Source: Anaerolinea sp.
GTDB taxonomy: Bacteria; Chloroflexota; Limnocylindria; Limnocylindrales; CSP1-4
DNA: 64,000 nt
NCBI GenBank assembly: GCA_013822395.1
Contig: PNKK01000012.1
Coordinates: 1-64,000, forward strand
Reading direction: 5' to 3'
Made by a program: the position numbers and the translations under genes. Shown in pieces: positions 8,472 to 18,628 of this stretch. The notes beneath the pieces were generated by a model. That model worked only from the letters and a program-made list of their open reading frames with translations, was not told where the DNA came from and made no database searches. Numbering within the stretch: the stretch's first letter is position 1; every line of letters starts with the position of its first letter.

Positions 8472-9926
8472 GTGACGCTCCGCGACCGAGCGGGAAGCAT
8501 CGCAGGACCTCGGCCGGACTCCCTCTGGTCGCCTGTCCGGCGGCCCCTGACCGTGGGGCTCGTCCTGACGATCACGCTCGTCGCATCGGAGGCGCTCGCG
8601 GTCGCCACCGCGATGCCGATCGTGGCTCGCGACCTCGGCGGGCTCGAGCTCTACGGCTGGGTCTTCACCGCGTTCTTCCTGGGTTCGCTCATCGGGATCG
8701 CGGTGGTCGGCGGGCTCGTCGATGAACGGGGTCTCGTGGTCCCGTTCGTCGGCGGGCTCATCCTCTTCGGGATCGGCCTCCTCATCTCCGGGCTCGCGCC
8801 GTCCATGGAGACGATCGTCGTGGGGCGGTTCATCCAGGGCCTGGGCGGTGGCGCCGTGCCGCCGGTTGCCTACGTCGCCATCGGCCGAAGTCTCCCGGAT
8901 CGACTCCGGCCGCCGATGTTCGCCACGCTCTCCGCGGCGTGGGTTCTGCCCGGTGTCGCGGGGCCGGCCGTGGCCGGGTTCGTCGCCGAGACCTGGCATT
9001 GGCGGCTGGTCTTCCTCGGCCTCCTGCCGCTCATCGCGGTCGCCGGATCCATCGCCTTTCGGGCGATGCGGGCGATCCCGGACCAGCCGACCCCGACCGG
9101 TGCGAGCAGACACGACCGCGGTGACGCGGCGGCTCGAGCGGATCGGTGGCGCCGGTACGGATGGGCCGTCGCGGTGAGCGTCGGCGCTGGGCTCATCACC
9201 ACGGCGCTCCTGAGCTCGGACCCGCGGATCATCATCGGCCTGAGCGCGGTCGGGATCGGCGTCACGCTGGTCGCCCTCGGCCGGCTGACGCCGGCCGGCA
9301 CGCTCCGGCTCGCGCGCGGGTATCCGTCCGCGGTGCTCCTCCGCGGACTCCTGACGTTCAGCTTCTTCTCCATCGATGCCTACGTTGCGCTCCTGCTCGT
9401 GGAGGTCCGAGGCTGGTCGGCAACGGCCGCCGGTCTGGCGCTGACCGGTGGGACCATCTCCTGGTCGGCCGGTGCGTGGATCCAGGCGCGGACGGTCGCC
9501 CGGGTGGGCGCGGAGGGGTTCGTGCGGATCGGGTTCCCGATCGTGGCCCTGGGGATGGTGGGTGTGGCGCTGGCGCTGCTCCCCGAGGTGCCTGCCTGGG
9601 TCGCCGTGCCGACGTTCGCGCTCTCCGGGCTGGGGATGGGCCTCGCCTACTCGCAGTTCGCGATCATCGTCCTGCGCGACGCGCCCCGCGACATCCAGGG
9701 CGCGGTCACGTCTGCCGTCTCGCTGTCCGATATGCTCGGTACCGCGCTCGGTACCGGGATCGCGGGCGCGATCGTCGCCGCGTCGGTGCGGGCGGGCAGT
9801 GGCGCCGGTCCAGGGCTCGGCGCATCGATCGTCATGGGCGTCGTGGTCGCGCTGCTCGGGTTTCTCCTCGCACCGAGGCTCCACCACCGGCCCGCGCTGT
9901 CCCAGGTGCGGGGTCGATCCAGCTGA
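8472..9926 (+). CDS. MFS transporter (drug/metabolite efflux type)
   Basis: 484-aa multi-spanning membrane protein of the major facilitator superfamily. TM1 covers about residues 27-50, with the family-typical MPIVARDLGG following it. TM segments then run through GWVFTAFFLGSLIGIAVVGG, the motif-A-like LVDERG loop, and the TM4-5 region RFIQGLGGGAVPPVAYVAIGR, as in multidrug exporters. The start is GTG at 8472; there is no clear ribosome-binding site, but no later start keeps TM1. The substrate cannot be deduced. Confidence 0.85.
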   Translation: MTLRDRAGSIAGPRPDSLWSPVRRPLTVGLVLTITLVASEALAVATAMPIVARDLGGLELYGWVFTAFFLGSLIGIAVVGGLVDERGLVVPFVGGLILFGIGLLISGLAPSMETIVVGRFIQGLGGGAVPPVAYVAIGRSLPDRLRPPMFATLSAAWVLPGVAGPAVAGFVAETWHWRLVFLGLLPLIAVAGSIAFRAMRAIPDQPTPTGASRHDRGDAAARADRWRRYGWAVAVSVGAGLITTALLSSDPRIIIGLSAVGIGVTLVALGRLTPAGTLRLARGYPSAVLLRGLLTFSFFSIDAYVALLLVEVRGWSATAAGLALTGGTISWSAGAWIQARTVARVGAEGFVRIGFPIVALGMVGVALALLPEVPAWVAVPTFALSGLGMGLAYSQFAIIVLRDAPRDIQGAVTSAVSLSDMLGTALGTGIAGAIVAASVRAGSGAGPGLGASIVMGVVVALLGFLLAPRLHHRPALSQVRGRSS

Positions 9927-10048
9927 CCCGGGTGGATGGCTCCATGCCCGATTGCTCCATGCCGGCAGCGGTTCACGCTAGACTCGACCGGTCGCGCCGA
10001 CGGCCCGACCCGGCTGCGCCGCGACCCACCAGGAGGTCCCTGCCATAC

Positions 10049-10570
10049 ATGTCCGCCGAGACGCTTCGCGCGAAGATCCGCGAGATCCCGGACTTCCCGA
10101 AGCCGGGGATCCTCTTCTACGACATCACGACGCTCCTCAAGGACGCGGCGGCGTACCGCGAGGCGATCTCGCTCATGCTCGACCCGTATCGCGGCGAGAG
10201 GATCGATGTCGTCGTCGGGATGGAGTCCCGCGGGTTCATCTTCAGTGCCCCGATGGCGGTCGAGATCGGCGCGGGCTTCGTCCCGGTCCGCAAGCTCGGC
10301 AAGCTGCCGGCCGAGACGCTCTCGGTCGAGTACGCCCTCGAGTACGGGTCGAACACACTGGAGATCCATCGCGACGCGATCCAGCCGGGCCAGAAGGTCC
10401 TCGTCGTGGACGACCTGCTCGCCACGGGCGGGACCGTGAAGGGAACGATCGAGCTCATCGAGCGCCTCAAGGGCGACATCGTGGGCCTCGCCTTCCTCGT
10501 GGAGCTGGACTTTCTCAACGGCCGCGAGCGGCTCGGCGGCCGTCGCGTCACGAGCGTCATCCGGTACTGA
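10049..10570 (+). CDS. apt: Adenine phosphoribosyltransferase
   Basis: 173 aa, standard length for Apt, which converts adenine and PRPP to AMP. The PRPP-binding loop VVDDLLATGGT is at residues 119-129, and the N-terminal IPDFPKPGILFYDIT and GMESRGFIF segments are typical. The ATG at 10049 follows AGGAGG at 10031-10036. It opens a block with mtnA, ahcY and metK. Adenine is released when methylthioadenosine and S-adenosylhomocysteine are salvaged, so the neighbourhood fits the function. Confidence 0.96.
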   Translation: MSAETLRAKIREIPDFPKPGILFYDITTLLKDAAAYREAISLMLDPYRGERIDVVVGMESRGFIFSAPMAVEIGAGFVPVRKLGKLPAETLSVEYALEYGSNTLEIHRDAIQPGQKVLVVDDLLATGGTVKGTIELIERLKGDIVGLAFLVELDFLNGRERLGGRRVTSVIRY

Positions 10571-10614
10571 CCGGCGCTCGACTGCGCGTCCATCGCAGCT
10601 GACGACCGACCCCG

Positions 10615-12045
10615 ATGAGCGGCTCGCCGCCCGATCCCTCCCGCCGCCGGTTCTTCCGGCAGTTCGCCGGCGAGGTCGTCACGAGTGCGGCGCAGGTCGT
10701 GGGGGCGGTGGCCGAGGTCCGCGATCGATCGGCGGCCGAGGCGCAGGCGCTGCTCGGCGGCGTCGAGCCGGTTGTCAGCGGCCCGGGGACCCCGGGCGCC
10801 AGGGCCGGCGCCCGGGGCATCCTCGAGCGGGCCGCCGGCGGGGCGGCCCCGAGCGGCTTCCGGACCCCGTTCCGCTTCGATGCAGCCGACACCCTCCTCG
10901 TCATCGACCAGCGGGCGCTCCCCGATGAGCTCATCGAGCTCCCCGTGCACAACGCGTACGACGGCGCGCGGGTCATCCGGGAGATGGCGGTCCGGGGCGC
11001 GCCGGCGATCGGCCAGGTGGCGGCGCTCAGCCTCGCGCTGAGCGGTTGGCTGGCTCGGAACGCGCCACCGCGGTCGCGTGACGCGATCGTCCGGGCCGCC
11101 GCGAAGCACCTCGCGGAGGCTCGCCCGACGGCGGTGAACCTCGGCTGGGCGGTCCGGCGGGTCATGGCCGCCTACGATGCGGCAGCGGCCGCCCACGACG
11201 CGGCAACGGCAGTGGCCGCCCACGACGCGGCAACGGCCGCCAAGGCCGGCGCGAGTGGCCCGGAGATCGCCGCGGCCATGCGTGCCGAGGCGGACCGGAT
11301 CGTGTTCGAGGCGACCGACGACCACGGCCGCCTCGCCGAGCACGGCTTCTCGGTGCTGCCCGACGTCGGCGACCGTGAGCTCCGCCTCCTGACCCATTGC
11401 AATACGGGACCGCTGGCGTGCGGCCAGTTCGGGACGGCGCTCGGGGTGATCCAGGTGGCCCACCACGCGGAGCGGCCGCTCCATGTCTGGGTGGACGAGA
11501 CGCGGCCGTACCTCCAGGGCGCACGGCTCACCGCGTGGGAGCTGGCCCAGGCCGGCGTGCCGCACACGCTCATTCCTGACGTCGCGGCGGCGTCGCTCAT
11601 GGCCGCGGGCCGGGTGGACGCGATCCTCGTCGGGGCGGATCGGGTGGCCGCCAACGGCGACGTCGCGAACAAGGTCGGTACGTATCCGCTCGCGGTCCTC
11701 GCGGCCAGGCACGGGATCCCGTTCTACGTCTGCGCGCCGATCTCGTCGGTGGACCTCGACACGGCCGATGGCGCCGCCATCCCCATCGAGGAACGAGCGC
11801 CGGACGAGGTCACCCAGGTCCGCGGTCGCCGGATCGCGCCGGACGGGACGGCTGTCTGGAACCCGGCCTTCGACGTGACGCCCGCCCAGCTGATCACCGT
11901 GATCGTCACCGAGGAGGGCGTCCTGCACCCGCCGTTCGAGCCGGCGCTCCGCGCGGCCGCCGATGCTCGGGCATCACGCCGCGGCCCGCACGCGGGCCCG
12001 CGCCCCGGCCCGCACCCGGGCGCGGTCGAGCCGGCGCCCGCCTGA
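10615..12045 (+). CDS. mtnA: S-methyl-5-thioribose-1-phosphate isomerase with N-terminal extension
   Basis: 476 aa, about 100 longer than usual MtnA, which isomerises methylthioribose-1-phosphate to methylthioribulose-1-phosphate in methionine salvage. Catalytic Cys262 (THCNTG) and Asp342 (LVGADRVAANGD) are present, with AVRGAPAIG near residue 125. The first 80 residues are extra: SRRRFFRQFAGEVVTSAAQVV resembles a twin-arginine leader but its core is only weakly hydrophobic. A second oddity is an Ala/Asp/His insertion at residues 186-210 encoded by a short tandem repeat (about 11176-11240). No later start would retain the conserved N-terminus. The stop shares its A with the next ATG (TGATG). 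Confidence 0.92.
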   Translation: MSGSPPDPSRRRFFRQFAGEVVTSAAQVVGAVAEVRDRSAAEAQALLGGVEPVVSGPGTPGARAGARGILERAAGGAAPSGFRTPFRFDAADTLLVIDQRALPDELIELPVHNAYDGARVIREMAVRGAPAIGQVAALSLALSGWLARNAPPRSRDAIVRAAAKHLAEARPTAVNLGWAVRRVMAAYDAAAAAHDAATAVAAHDAATAAKAGASGPEIAAAMRAEADRIVFEATDDHGRLAEHGFSVLPDVGDRELRLLTHCNTGPLACGQFGTALGVIQVAHHAERPLHVWVDETRPYLQGARLTAWELAQAGVPHTLIPDVAAASLMAAGRVDAILVGADRVAANGDVANKVGTYPLAVLAARHGIPFYVCAPISSVDLDTADGAAIPIEERAPDEVTQVRGRRIAPDGTAVWNPAFDVTPAQLITVIVTEEGVLHPPFEPALRAAADARASRRGPHAGPRPGPHPGAVEPAPA

Positions 12046-12920
12046 TGGCATCGGTCGCGATCTCCCGGCGCGAAGCGGCGATCACCGCGGCCGTCGCCTC
12101 GGACCGCGCCCTGCTGCGTGGCTTTCTCGAGCGCGACCGGCTGTACGCCGCGTACGCGATCTGCGACCTCGACGACCGTGAGTTCGGTCGAACCCGATGG
12201 GGCGCGGCGTGGAGCGGCGACGCCATCGTCGCGATCGTCATGGAGTACTCCGGGGCGTCGCCACAGCCGGTCTTCGCGATGGGCCGCGAGGACGGGATCG
12301 TCGCCGTCCTCCGGAACGTGATCCGCCCGCGCCTCGCGTTCATTGCTGCGCTGCCGTCTGCCGTTCCCGCCATCGGGGCCGTCTATCGCCTGGACGCCGG
12401 TCCGCAGATGGTCCGGATGTGGGTGGACCGGGCGCGTTTCCGGCCCGCCGACGATCCCGGCGTGGAGCGCCTCATCCCCTCGGATGCCGGCGAGCTCAAC
12501 CGGCTATATCAGCTCGGGTTCGGGGCGTGGCTCCCGCCCCAGGCCATCGCCGAAGGCGTCTATTACGGCCTTCGCGTCCGCGGCCGACTCGTCGCCGCGG
12601 CCGGCACTCACGTCGCCAGCCCGGCCGCGCGGCTGGCGGTCGTCGGGAACGTCCTCACCCACGGCGACTTTCGCGGCCGCGGGTACGCCACCGCGGTGAC
12701 CGGCGCCGTCACGGCCGAGCTCCTCAGGTCGTGCGACCATGTCGTCCTCAACGTCCGGGCGGACAACCCGCCGGCTATCAGTGCCTACCGCCACCTCGGC
12801 TATGCCGAGCACCTCCGCTTCGAGGAGCGGCTTGCGCATCGCCTCGGATCGCCCTGGTCCGAGCTCGCGGATGCGCTTCGTCGTCGCCTCGGCCCCAGGA
12901 AGGAGTCCTCGTTTCCATGA
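12045..12920 (+). CDS. GNAT-family N-acetyltransferase
   Basis: 291-aa protein whose C-terminal 150 residues carry the GNAT fold. The acetyl-CoA loop is [21 protein letters not shown], followed by [21 protein letters not shown], the usual motif B. The N-terminal half is a separate, weakly conserved domain seen in two-domain GNATs. The substrate is unknown. It is translationally coupled to mtnA (TGATG) and to ahcY (ATGA), so it belongs to the methyl-cycle operon, although no link to that pathway is evident. Confidence 0.85.
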   Translation: MASVAISRREAAITAAVASDRALLRGFLERDRLYAAYAICDLDDREFGRTRWGAAWSGDAIVAIVMEYSGASPQPVFAMGREDGIVAVLRNVIRPRLAFIAALPSAVPAIGAVYRLDAGPQMVRMWVDRARFRPADDPGVERLIPSDAGELNRLYQLGFGAWLPPQAIAEGVYYGLRVRGRLVAAAGTHVASPAARLAVVGNVLTHGDFRGRGYATAVTGAVTAELLRSCDHVVLNVRADNPPAISAYRHLGYAEHLRFEERLAHRLGSPWSELADALRRRLGPRKESSFP

Positions 12921-14203
12921 CCGTTACCCAACGCCCGGGTGCGCTGCCCACGCACGACGTCACCGACCTCGGCCGCGCCGCCGAGGGCGTCAAGCGGATC
13001 GAATGGGCGGAGCGGGAGATGCCGGTCCTCCGGCTGATCCGGGAGCGGTTCGCCGCAGAGCGGCCCCTTGCGGGCCTGCGGATCGGTGCCTGCCTCCACG
13101 TGACCTCCGAGACGGCGAACCTGATGCGGACGCTCAGGGCGGCCGGCGCGGAGGTGATCCTCGCGGCGTCGAACCCCCTGTCCACGCAGGACGACGTCGC
13201 GGCAGCGCTCGTGGCGGAGTACGGCATCTCGACCTATGCCCGCCGGGGCGAGGATCGCGACACGTACTACCAGCACCTCAACGCGGTGGCGGACACGCTC
13301 CCGCAGCTGACGATGGACGACGGTTGCGACCTCGTCTCGCTGCTCCACCAGGAGCGCCCGGAGCAGGTGAAGATCGTCCTCGCCGGCACCGAGGAGACGA
13401 CCACCGGCGTGATCCGCCTGCGAGCGATGGCCGCCGACGGCGCCCTGGGCTACCCGGTCATCGCGGTCAACGAGGCCCTCACGAAGCACCTCTTCGACAA
13501 CCGCTACGGGACCGGCCAGTCGACGGTCGACGGCATCGTTCGGGCGACCAACCTGCTCATCGCCGGGCGGAACGTGGTCATCGCCGGCTATGGCTGGGTT
13601 GGCCGCGGGATCGCGTCGCGGATGCACGGCCACGGCGCGCATGTCGCGGTCATCGAGGTCGATCCGGTCCGGGCGCTCGAGGCGCTCATGGACGGCTACC
13701 AGGTGATGACCGTCGGGAGGGCGGCCGGCTGGGGAGACCTGTTCATCACGGCCACGGGGAATATCAACGTCTTCCGTCGCGAGCATTTCGAGGCGATGAA
13801 GGACGGCGCCGTCCTCGCGAACTCCGGCCATTTCGACGCCGAGCTGGACCTGGCCGCGCTTCGGGCGATGGCCGAGGGCCACGTCCGCGAGGTCCGCCCC
13901 AACGTCCAGGAGTTCGACATCGGGGGGAAGCGCCTCCATCTCGTGGCGGAGGGACGGCTCGTGAATCTCGGCGCCGCCGAGGGTCACCCGGCCGCGGTGA
14001 TGGACATGAGCTTCGCGAACCAGGCGCTCGCCGCCGAATACGCCGCGAAGCACCACGGCCAGCTGGAGCCGCAGGTCTACGTGGTCCCGGAGGCGATCGA
14101 TGCCGAGGTCGCTCGGCTCAAGCTCGCCGCGATGGGCATCACGCTCGATGCCATGACCCCCGAGCAGGCGGCCTACGTTGCCTCGTGGCGGCACGGAACC
14201 TAG
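12917..14203 (+). CDS. ahcY: Adenosylhomocysteinase
   Basis: 428 aa, the bacterial length. It hydrolyses S-adenosylhomocysteine to adenosine and homocysteine using tightly bound NAD. Visible are the substrate segment HVTSETANL (62-69), the Lys190/Asp194 region ([10 protein letters not shown]), the Rossmann loop GYGWVGRG (224-231), and the C-terminal [22 protein letters not shown]. The ATG at 12917 overlaps the previous stop. Together with metK, mtnA and apt it completes SAM by-product recycling. Confidence 0.97.
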   Translation: MTVTQRPGALPTHDVTDLGRAAEGVKRIEWAEREMPVLRLIRERFAAERPLAGLRIGACLHVTSETANLMRTLRAAGAEVILAASNPLSTQDDVAAALVAEYGISTYARRGEDRDTYYQHLNAVADTLPQLTMDDGCDLVSLLHQERPEQVKIVLAGTEETTTGVIRLRAMAADGALGYPVIAVNEALTKHLFDNRYGTGQSTVDGIVRATNLLIAGRNVVIAGYGWVGRGIASRMHGHGAHVAVIEVDPVRALEALMDGYQVMTVGRAAGWGDLFITATGNINVFRREHFEAMKDGAVLANSGHFDAELDLAALRAMAEGHVREVRPNVQEFDIGGKRLHLVAEGRLVNLGAAEGHPAAVMDMSFANQALAAEYAAKHHGQLEPQVYVVPEAIDAEVARLKLAAMGITLDAMTPEQAAYVASWRHGT

Positions 14204-14220
14204 GCGCGGCCGGCCACCCG

Positions 14221-16185
14221 ATGACAGAACCAGGGATCGCCCCGTACGGCAGCTGGGTCTCGCCGTTCCCGATCGAGCGCCTCACCGAGGGCGTCGTCTT
14301 CATCGGCGAGGTCCGTGGCGCCGGCGGCGTCCGCTGGTGGCTGGAGGGCCGGCCGGAGGAGCAGGGACGCCAGGTCCTGGTCCGCCGCGATCCGGACGGG
14401 ACCCTCACGCGCCTGACGCCGGAGGGCTTCAACGCGCGGACCCGCGTTCACGAGTACGGCGGCGCGGCGACGCTCGTTGCGGGCGATCTCGTGGTCGTGT
14501 CCGATTTCACCACCGGGCGACTCCACCGGGTGACCGCACCGGGAGAGCTCGTGCCGGTCACTCCCGAGGGGGCCTGGCGCTTCGCGGATATGGTCCACGA
14601 CGTCGAGCGCGGGCGTCTCTATGCGGTCCGGGAGGACCATGAGCCCGACGCCGTTGCCGCGCACGGTGAGTGGGTCAATGACCTCGTCACGATCGACCTC
14701 GCGACCGGTGACGTCGACGTCATCGCCTCGGGCGCCGATTTCTACGCCGCGCCCCGGCTCTCGCCGGACGGCCGGACGCTCGCCTGGCTCGAGTGGCACC
14801 ACCCGAACATGCCCTGGGACGGCACCGAGCTGAAGGTCGCCGTCGTCGGTGAGGGTGGGGATCTGGGTCCGTCGATCACCGTCGCCGGAAGCCCGGGGGA
14901 CTGGATCAGCCAGCCGCGCTGGTCGCCGGACGGGATCCTCCACTTCGTCGCCGAGCCTGACGGCTGGATGAACCTGTTCAGGTTCCACGACGGGCGCATC
15001 GAGCCGATCGCGCCGATGGCGGTCGAGTTCGGGTCGCCGGACTGGCTCTTCGGCAGCGCCGAGTACGGCTTCCTGCCCGACGGCGGGATCCTGGCCGTGG
15101 GCCGGAGTGACGGCCGGGACCGGCTCTACCGGATCGCCCCGGACGGATCGTGGACGATCCTCGACCTGCCGTACACGGAGATCCTGTCGATCTCGATCGA
15201 CGGCGACCTCGCCGTCCTGCGGGCGGTCTCGCCGTGGGAGCCGGCCGCCGTGGTCGAGCTGTCGCTCGCGACCGGCGAGTTGTCGGTACTTCGGCGTGCA
15301 ACGCCATTCATCGCCGACCGGGCAGATGTCTCGGCACCGCGCCACATCGAGTTTCCGACGACCGGCGGCCGGACCGCCTTCGGGAATTACTACGCGCCGC
15401 ACAATCGGCGCTTCCGGGCACCGGATGGGGAGTTGCCGCCGCTCATCGTCACCTCCCACGGCGGTCCCACCTCGGCCGCGTTCAGCGGCTGGGCGACCGG
15501 CATCCAGCTGTTCACGAGCCGCGGCTACGCGGTCCTCGATGTCGATTACGGTGGCTCGACCGGCTACGGTCGCGAGTACCGCCGGGCCCTCGAGGGCCAG
15601 TGGGGCATCGTGGACGTCGACGATTGCGTCGCCGGCGCCGAGTGGCTGGTGGGGCAGCGGTTGGCGGATCCTGCCCGGCTCGCGATCCGCGGCGGGTCCG
15701 CGAGCGGGTTCACGACGTTGGCAGCGCTCGCCTTCCGGCGGACGTTCGGAGCGGGGACGACCTACTTCGGGATCGGCGACCTCCGGGCGTTCGTCAAGGA
15801 CACCCACAAGTTCGAGTCGCGCTACCTGGAGCGGCTGGTCGGCCCATGGCCGGAGACCGAGCAGCGGTACCTGGACCGCTCACCCTCGCTCCACGCCGAT
15901 CGGATCGTCGCCCCCGTGCTCGTTGAGCAGGGCGCGGAGGATCGCGTGGTGCCGCCGTCCGAGGCGGAGCGGATCGTCGACGCGCTCTGGGAACGGCGGG
16001 TCCCGCACGCCTACCTGCTCTTCCCGGGGGAGGACCACGGCTTCCGCGGCCGTGACGCGATCATCCGCTCGTTCGGCGCCGAGCTGTCCTTCTACGGCCA
16101 GGTCTTCGGCTTCACCCCGGCCGACGAGATCGAGCCGATCGAGATCAGGTTTCTCGACGAGCTCCGAGGCCGCTCGCGCGACTGA
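14221..16185 (+). CDS. S9-family serine peptidase (prolyl oligopeptidase type)
   Basis: 654 aa: an N-terminal seven-bladed beta-propeller (about 1-390) with repeated WSPDG/LSPDGRTLAW blades, then an alpha/beta-hydrolase domain. The catalytic triad is Ser493 (RGGSASGF), Asp574 (QGAEDRVVP) and His606 (GEDHGF), and TSHGGPTSAA supplies the oxyanion segment. There is no signal peptide, so it is probably cytoplasmic and acts on short peptides. Its 3' end, including the stop codon, is duplicated as a 17-bp tandem repeat (16170-16203). Confidence 0.93.
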   Translation: MTEPGIAPYGSWVSPFPIERLTEGVVFIGEVRGAGGVRWWLEGRPEEQGRQVLVRRDPDGTLTRLTPEGFNARTRVHEYGGAATLVAGDLVVVSDFTTGRLHRVTAPGELVPVTPEGAWRFADMVHDVERGRLYAVREDHEPDAVAAHGEWVNDLVTIDLATGDVDVIASGADFYAAPRLSPDGRTLAWLEWHHPNMPWDGTELKVAVVGEGGDLGPSITVAGSPGDWISQPRWSPDGILHFVAEPDGWMNLFRFHDGRIEPIAPMAVEFGSPDWLFGSAEYGFLPDGGILAVGRSDGRDRLYRIAPDGSWTILDLPYTEILSISIDGDLAVLRAVSPWEPAAVVELSLATGELSVLRRATPFIADRADVSAPRHIEFPTTGGRTAFGNYYAPHNRRFRAPDGELPPLIVTSHGGPTSAAFSGWATGIQLFTSRGYAVLDVDYGGSTGYGREYRRALEGQWGIVDVDDCVAGAEWLVGQRLADPARLAIRGGSASGFTTLAALAFRRTFGAGTTYFGIGDLRAFVKDTHKFESRYLERLVGPWPETEQRYLDRSPSLHADRIVAPVLVEQGAEDRVVPPSEAERIVDALWERRVPHAYLLFPGEDHGFRGRDAIIRSFGAELSFYGQVFGFTPADEIEPIEIRFLDELRGRSRD

Positions 16186-16203
16186 GCCGCTCGCGCGACT
16201 GAG
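16170..16203. repeat. 17-bp tandem duplication spanning a stop codon
   Basis: Two perfect copies of ccgctcgcgcgactgag (16170-16186 and 16187-16203). The first copy contains the TGA that ends the S9 peptidase. Because the unit is not a multiple of three, the second TGA falls in another frame. Confidence 0.9.
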
Positions 16204-16274
16204 TTGAGTGTCGGACGCGGGGTCCCACGGCCGACCCCGTGATACTCTCGGGACCCGTCTGCAGCGAGGGCCCA

Positions 16275-17507
16275 GTGACCAGCATCGTCGACGCGCCGCA
16301 CTACCTGTTCACGTCCGAATCGGTGACCGAGGGTCACCCGGACAAGATGTGTGACCAGGTCAGCGACGCCATCCTCGATGCGATCCTGCGCGAGGATCCG
16401 GACGCCCGTGTCGCGTGCGAGGCCGCCACCACGACCGGCCTCGTCATCGTCCTCGGCGAGATCTCGACGACGACCTACGTCGATTTCCAGCAGGTGGTCC
16501 GCGAGACCGTCCGCGAGATCGGCTATACCCGCGCGGACTACGGCTTCGATTACGAGACCTGCGGGACCCTCGTCTCGATCAAAGAGCAGTCACCGGACAT
16601 CGCGCTCGGCGTGGACGCGGCCATCGAGGTCCGCGGCGAGAAGGTCCAGGTTCACGAGCTGGGTGCCGGCGACCAGGGGATGATGTTCGGGTTCGCCTGC
16701 CGCGAGACGCCGGAGCTCATGCCGCTCCCGATCGCGCTCGCCCACCGGATGGCCCGTCGCCTGGCCGAGGCACGCAAGTCCGGCCAGCTCCCGTACCTCC
16801 GCCCGGACGGCAAGACCCAGGTGACCGTCGAATACGCGAACGGCCGGCCGGCCCGGGTCCGGACGGTCGTCCTGTCCGCCCAGCACGATCCCGACGTTCG
16901 CATGGAGCGCCTCCGCGACGAGCTGGTCGAGTGCGTGATCCTGCCGACGATCCCGGCCGAGCTGCGCGGGGCAGATCCGGTCATGCACGTCAACCCGACC
17001 GGCCGCTTCGTCATCGGCGGCCCCATGGGCGACGCCGGGCTCACCGGCCGGAAGATCATCGTCGATTCGTACGGCGGGATGGCCCGCCATGGCGGCGGCG
17101 CGTTCTCGGGCAAGGACCCCACGAAGGTGGACCGGTCCGGCGCGTACGCCGCCCGCTGGGTGGCGAAGAACGTGGTTGCGGCAGGTCTCGCGGACCGGTT
17201 CGAGATCGAGGTCGCGTATGGGATCGGGATCGCCCATCCGCTCTCGGTGTCGATCGAGACGTTCGGGACGAACCACGTTCCGGACGCGACCATCGAGGGA
17301 CTCGTCGAGCGCCACTTCGACCTCCGACCGGCGGCGATCATCTCCGCCCTGGACCTGCGCCAGCCGATCTACCGACAGACCGCCGCGTACGGCCACTTCG
17401 GCCGGATCGATCTCGACCTCCCGTGGGAGCGCACGGACAAGGCCGCGCTCCTCGCGGTCGAGGCCGGTCTGCCGACCCCCGAGCCGCAGCCGGCGGCGGC
17501 CTGGTAG
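16275..17507 (+). CDS. metK: S-adenosylmethionine synthetase
   Basis: 410 aa. It makes SAM from methionine and ATP. The N-terminal [18 protein letters not shown] has the ATP-binding HPDK at residues 21-24. [10 protein letters not shown] and [16 protein letters not shown] are the two family signatures, and [11 protein letters not shown] is near the C-terminus. GTG 16275 is chosen because GAGGG lies 4-8 bp upstream and family similarity begins at once; an in-frame GTG at 16239 would add 12 unconserved residues. I found no SAM riboswitch in the 90-bp leader. Confidence 0.97.
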   Translation: MTSIVDAPHYLFTSESVTEGHPDKMCDQVSDAILDAILREDPDARVACEAATTTGLVIVLGEISTTTYVDFQQVVRETVREIGYTRADYGFDYETCGTLVSIKEQSPDIALGVDAAIEVRGEKVQVHELGAGDQGMMFGFACRETPELMPLPIALAHRMARRLAEARKSGQLPYLRPDGKTQVTVEYANGRPARVRTVVLSAQHDPDVRMERLRDELVECVILPTIPAELRGADPVMHVNPTGRFVIGGPMGDAGLTGRKIIVDSYGGMARHGGGAFSGKDPTKVDRSGAYAARWVAKNVVAAGLADRFEIEVAYGIGIAHPLSVSIETFGTNHVPDATIEGLVERHFDLRPAAIISALDLRQPIYRQTAAYGHFGRIDLDLPWERTDKAALLAVEAGLPTPEPQPAAAW

Positions 17508-17557
17508 CCGTCTCCGCATCGCCCGGCGGGCGCCCGGGCCCGCTACGATCGCAGCGC

Positions 17558-18628
17558 ATGTATGTCGTGATCCTCGCGGGCGGTGGTGGGACGCGGCTCT
17601 GGCCGCTGAGCCGGCCCGAGGCGCCGAAGCCGTTCCTGCCGCTGCTCGGAGAGCGCTCGCTCCTCCAGCGCACCGTCGACCGCGTCGTCGGTCACGGAGA
17701 GCTGGCCGTGCACGAGTCCGACGTCACGGTCGTGACGGATCGGCGGTACGCGGCGCTCGTCCGCGAGCAGCTGTCCGGCATTCGCATCATCGGGGAGCCG
17801 GCCGGCCGGAACACCGCCGCCGCGATCGCGCTCGCGGCGATCCTCATCGATCGCCGCGACGACGAGGTGATGGTCGTCCTGCCGGCCGACCACCGGATCG
17901 AGCGGGAGGCCGTCTTCCGTGGCGTCCTTGCGGCCGCGGCGCGCCTCGCCGAGGGGGCGTTCGGGGTCGAGTCGCCGCTGGTCACGCTGGGGATCCAGGT
18001 GGACCGCGCTGCGACGGAATACGGCTACCTTCTCCCCGACCTCGACGCGGGTGCGGACCTCCCCGACCTCCGCGCGTATCCCCTCCGCGCCTTCGAGGAG
18101 AAGCCGACCCGCGAGCGCGCGGCCGCGCTCCAGGGGGAGCCGGGCGTGGCCTGGAACGCGGGCATCTTCCTGTGGCGCCGCCGCGCCATCCGCGCCGCGC
18201 TCGACCGCTCCACGGGCCTGACGACCCTGCTGGCGCCGGTCGCCTCGAGCGAGGGCGGGCTCGCGGCGGCATACGACCAGCTCCGCCCGATCTCGATCGA
18301 CCGCGCCGTGATGGAGGGCGCGGCGAGCGACCGGCGCGTCGTGATGGCCTCGATGGACGCCGGCTGGGACGACCTGGGCAGCTGGAGTGCGCTCCTCGCC
18401 GCGATCGGCGGGACGGGCACCGGCGCCGTGATCCAGGCGAACGAGTCCGCGGAGGCCGGTCCAGCCGACCTCATCGTGGAACGTACGCAGGGCCGCCTCA
18501 CCGTGACGGCCGGTCCGCGGGGTATCCTCGCCACCACGCCGACGGCGCTGCTCCTGGGGGCTGCCGCCGGACGACCGGCCGTCGAGGCGCTCATCGATCG
18601 TGTGACCCGCTGGGAGGACCGCCCGTGA
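17558..18628 (+). CDS. manC: Mannose-1-phosphate guanylyltransferase
   Basis: 356-aa nucleotidyltransferase that should form GDP-mannose from mannose-1-phosphate and GTP. The N-terminal signature ILAGGGGTRLWPLSRPEAPKPF holds the nucleotide-binding loop and the Lys of the PKPF box. Downstream are GEPAGRNTAAAIALAA, VVLPADHRI and WNAGIFLWR. It lacks the C-terminal isomerase domain of two-domain ManC enzymes; a separate cupin gene two positions downstream may replace it. The stop overlaps the next start (GTGA). Confidence 0.93.
   Translation: MYVVILAGGGGTRLWPLSRPEAPKPFLPLLGERSLLQRTVDRVVGHGELAVHESDVTVVTDRRYAALVREQLSGIRIIGEPAGRNTAAAIALAAILIDRRDDEVMVVLPADHRIEREAVFRGVLAAAARLAEGAFGVESPLVTLGIQVDRAATEYGYLLPDLDAGADLPDLRAYPLRAFEEKPTRERAAALQGEPGVAWNAGIFLWRRRAIRAALDRSTGLTTLLAPVASSEGGLAAAYDQLRPISIDRAVMEGAASDRRVVMASMDAGWDDLGSWSALLAAIGGTGTGAVIQANESAEAGPADLIVERTQGRLTVTAGPRGILATTPTALLLGAAAGRPAVEALIDRVTRWEDRP

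Noticed and set aside
16204-16274. SAM riboswitch expected before metK
   Set aside because: The leader is only about 70-90 bp and none of the conserved SAM-riboswitch stems is visible.
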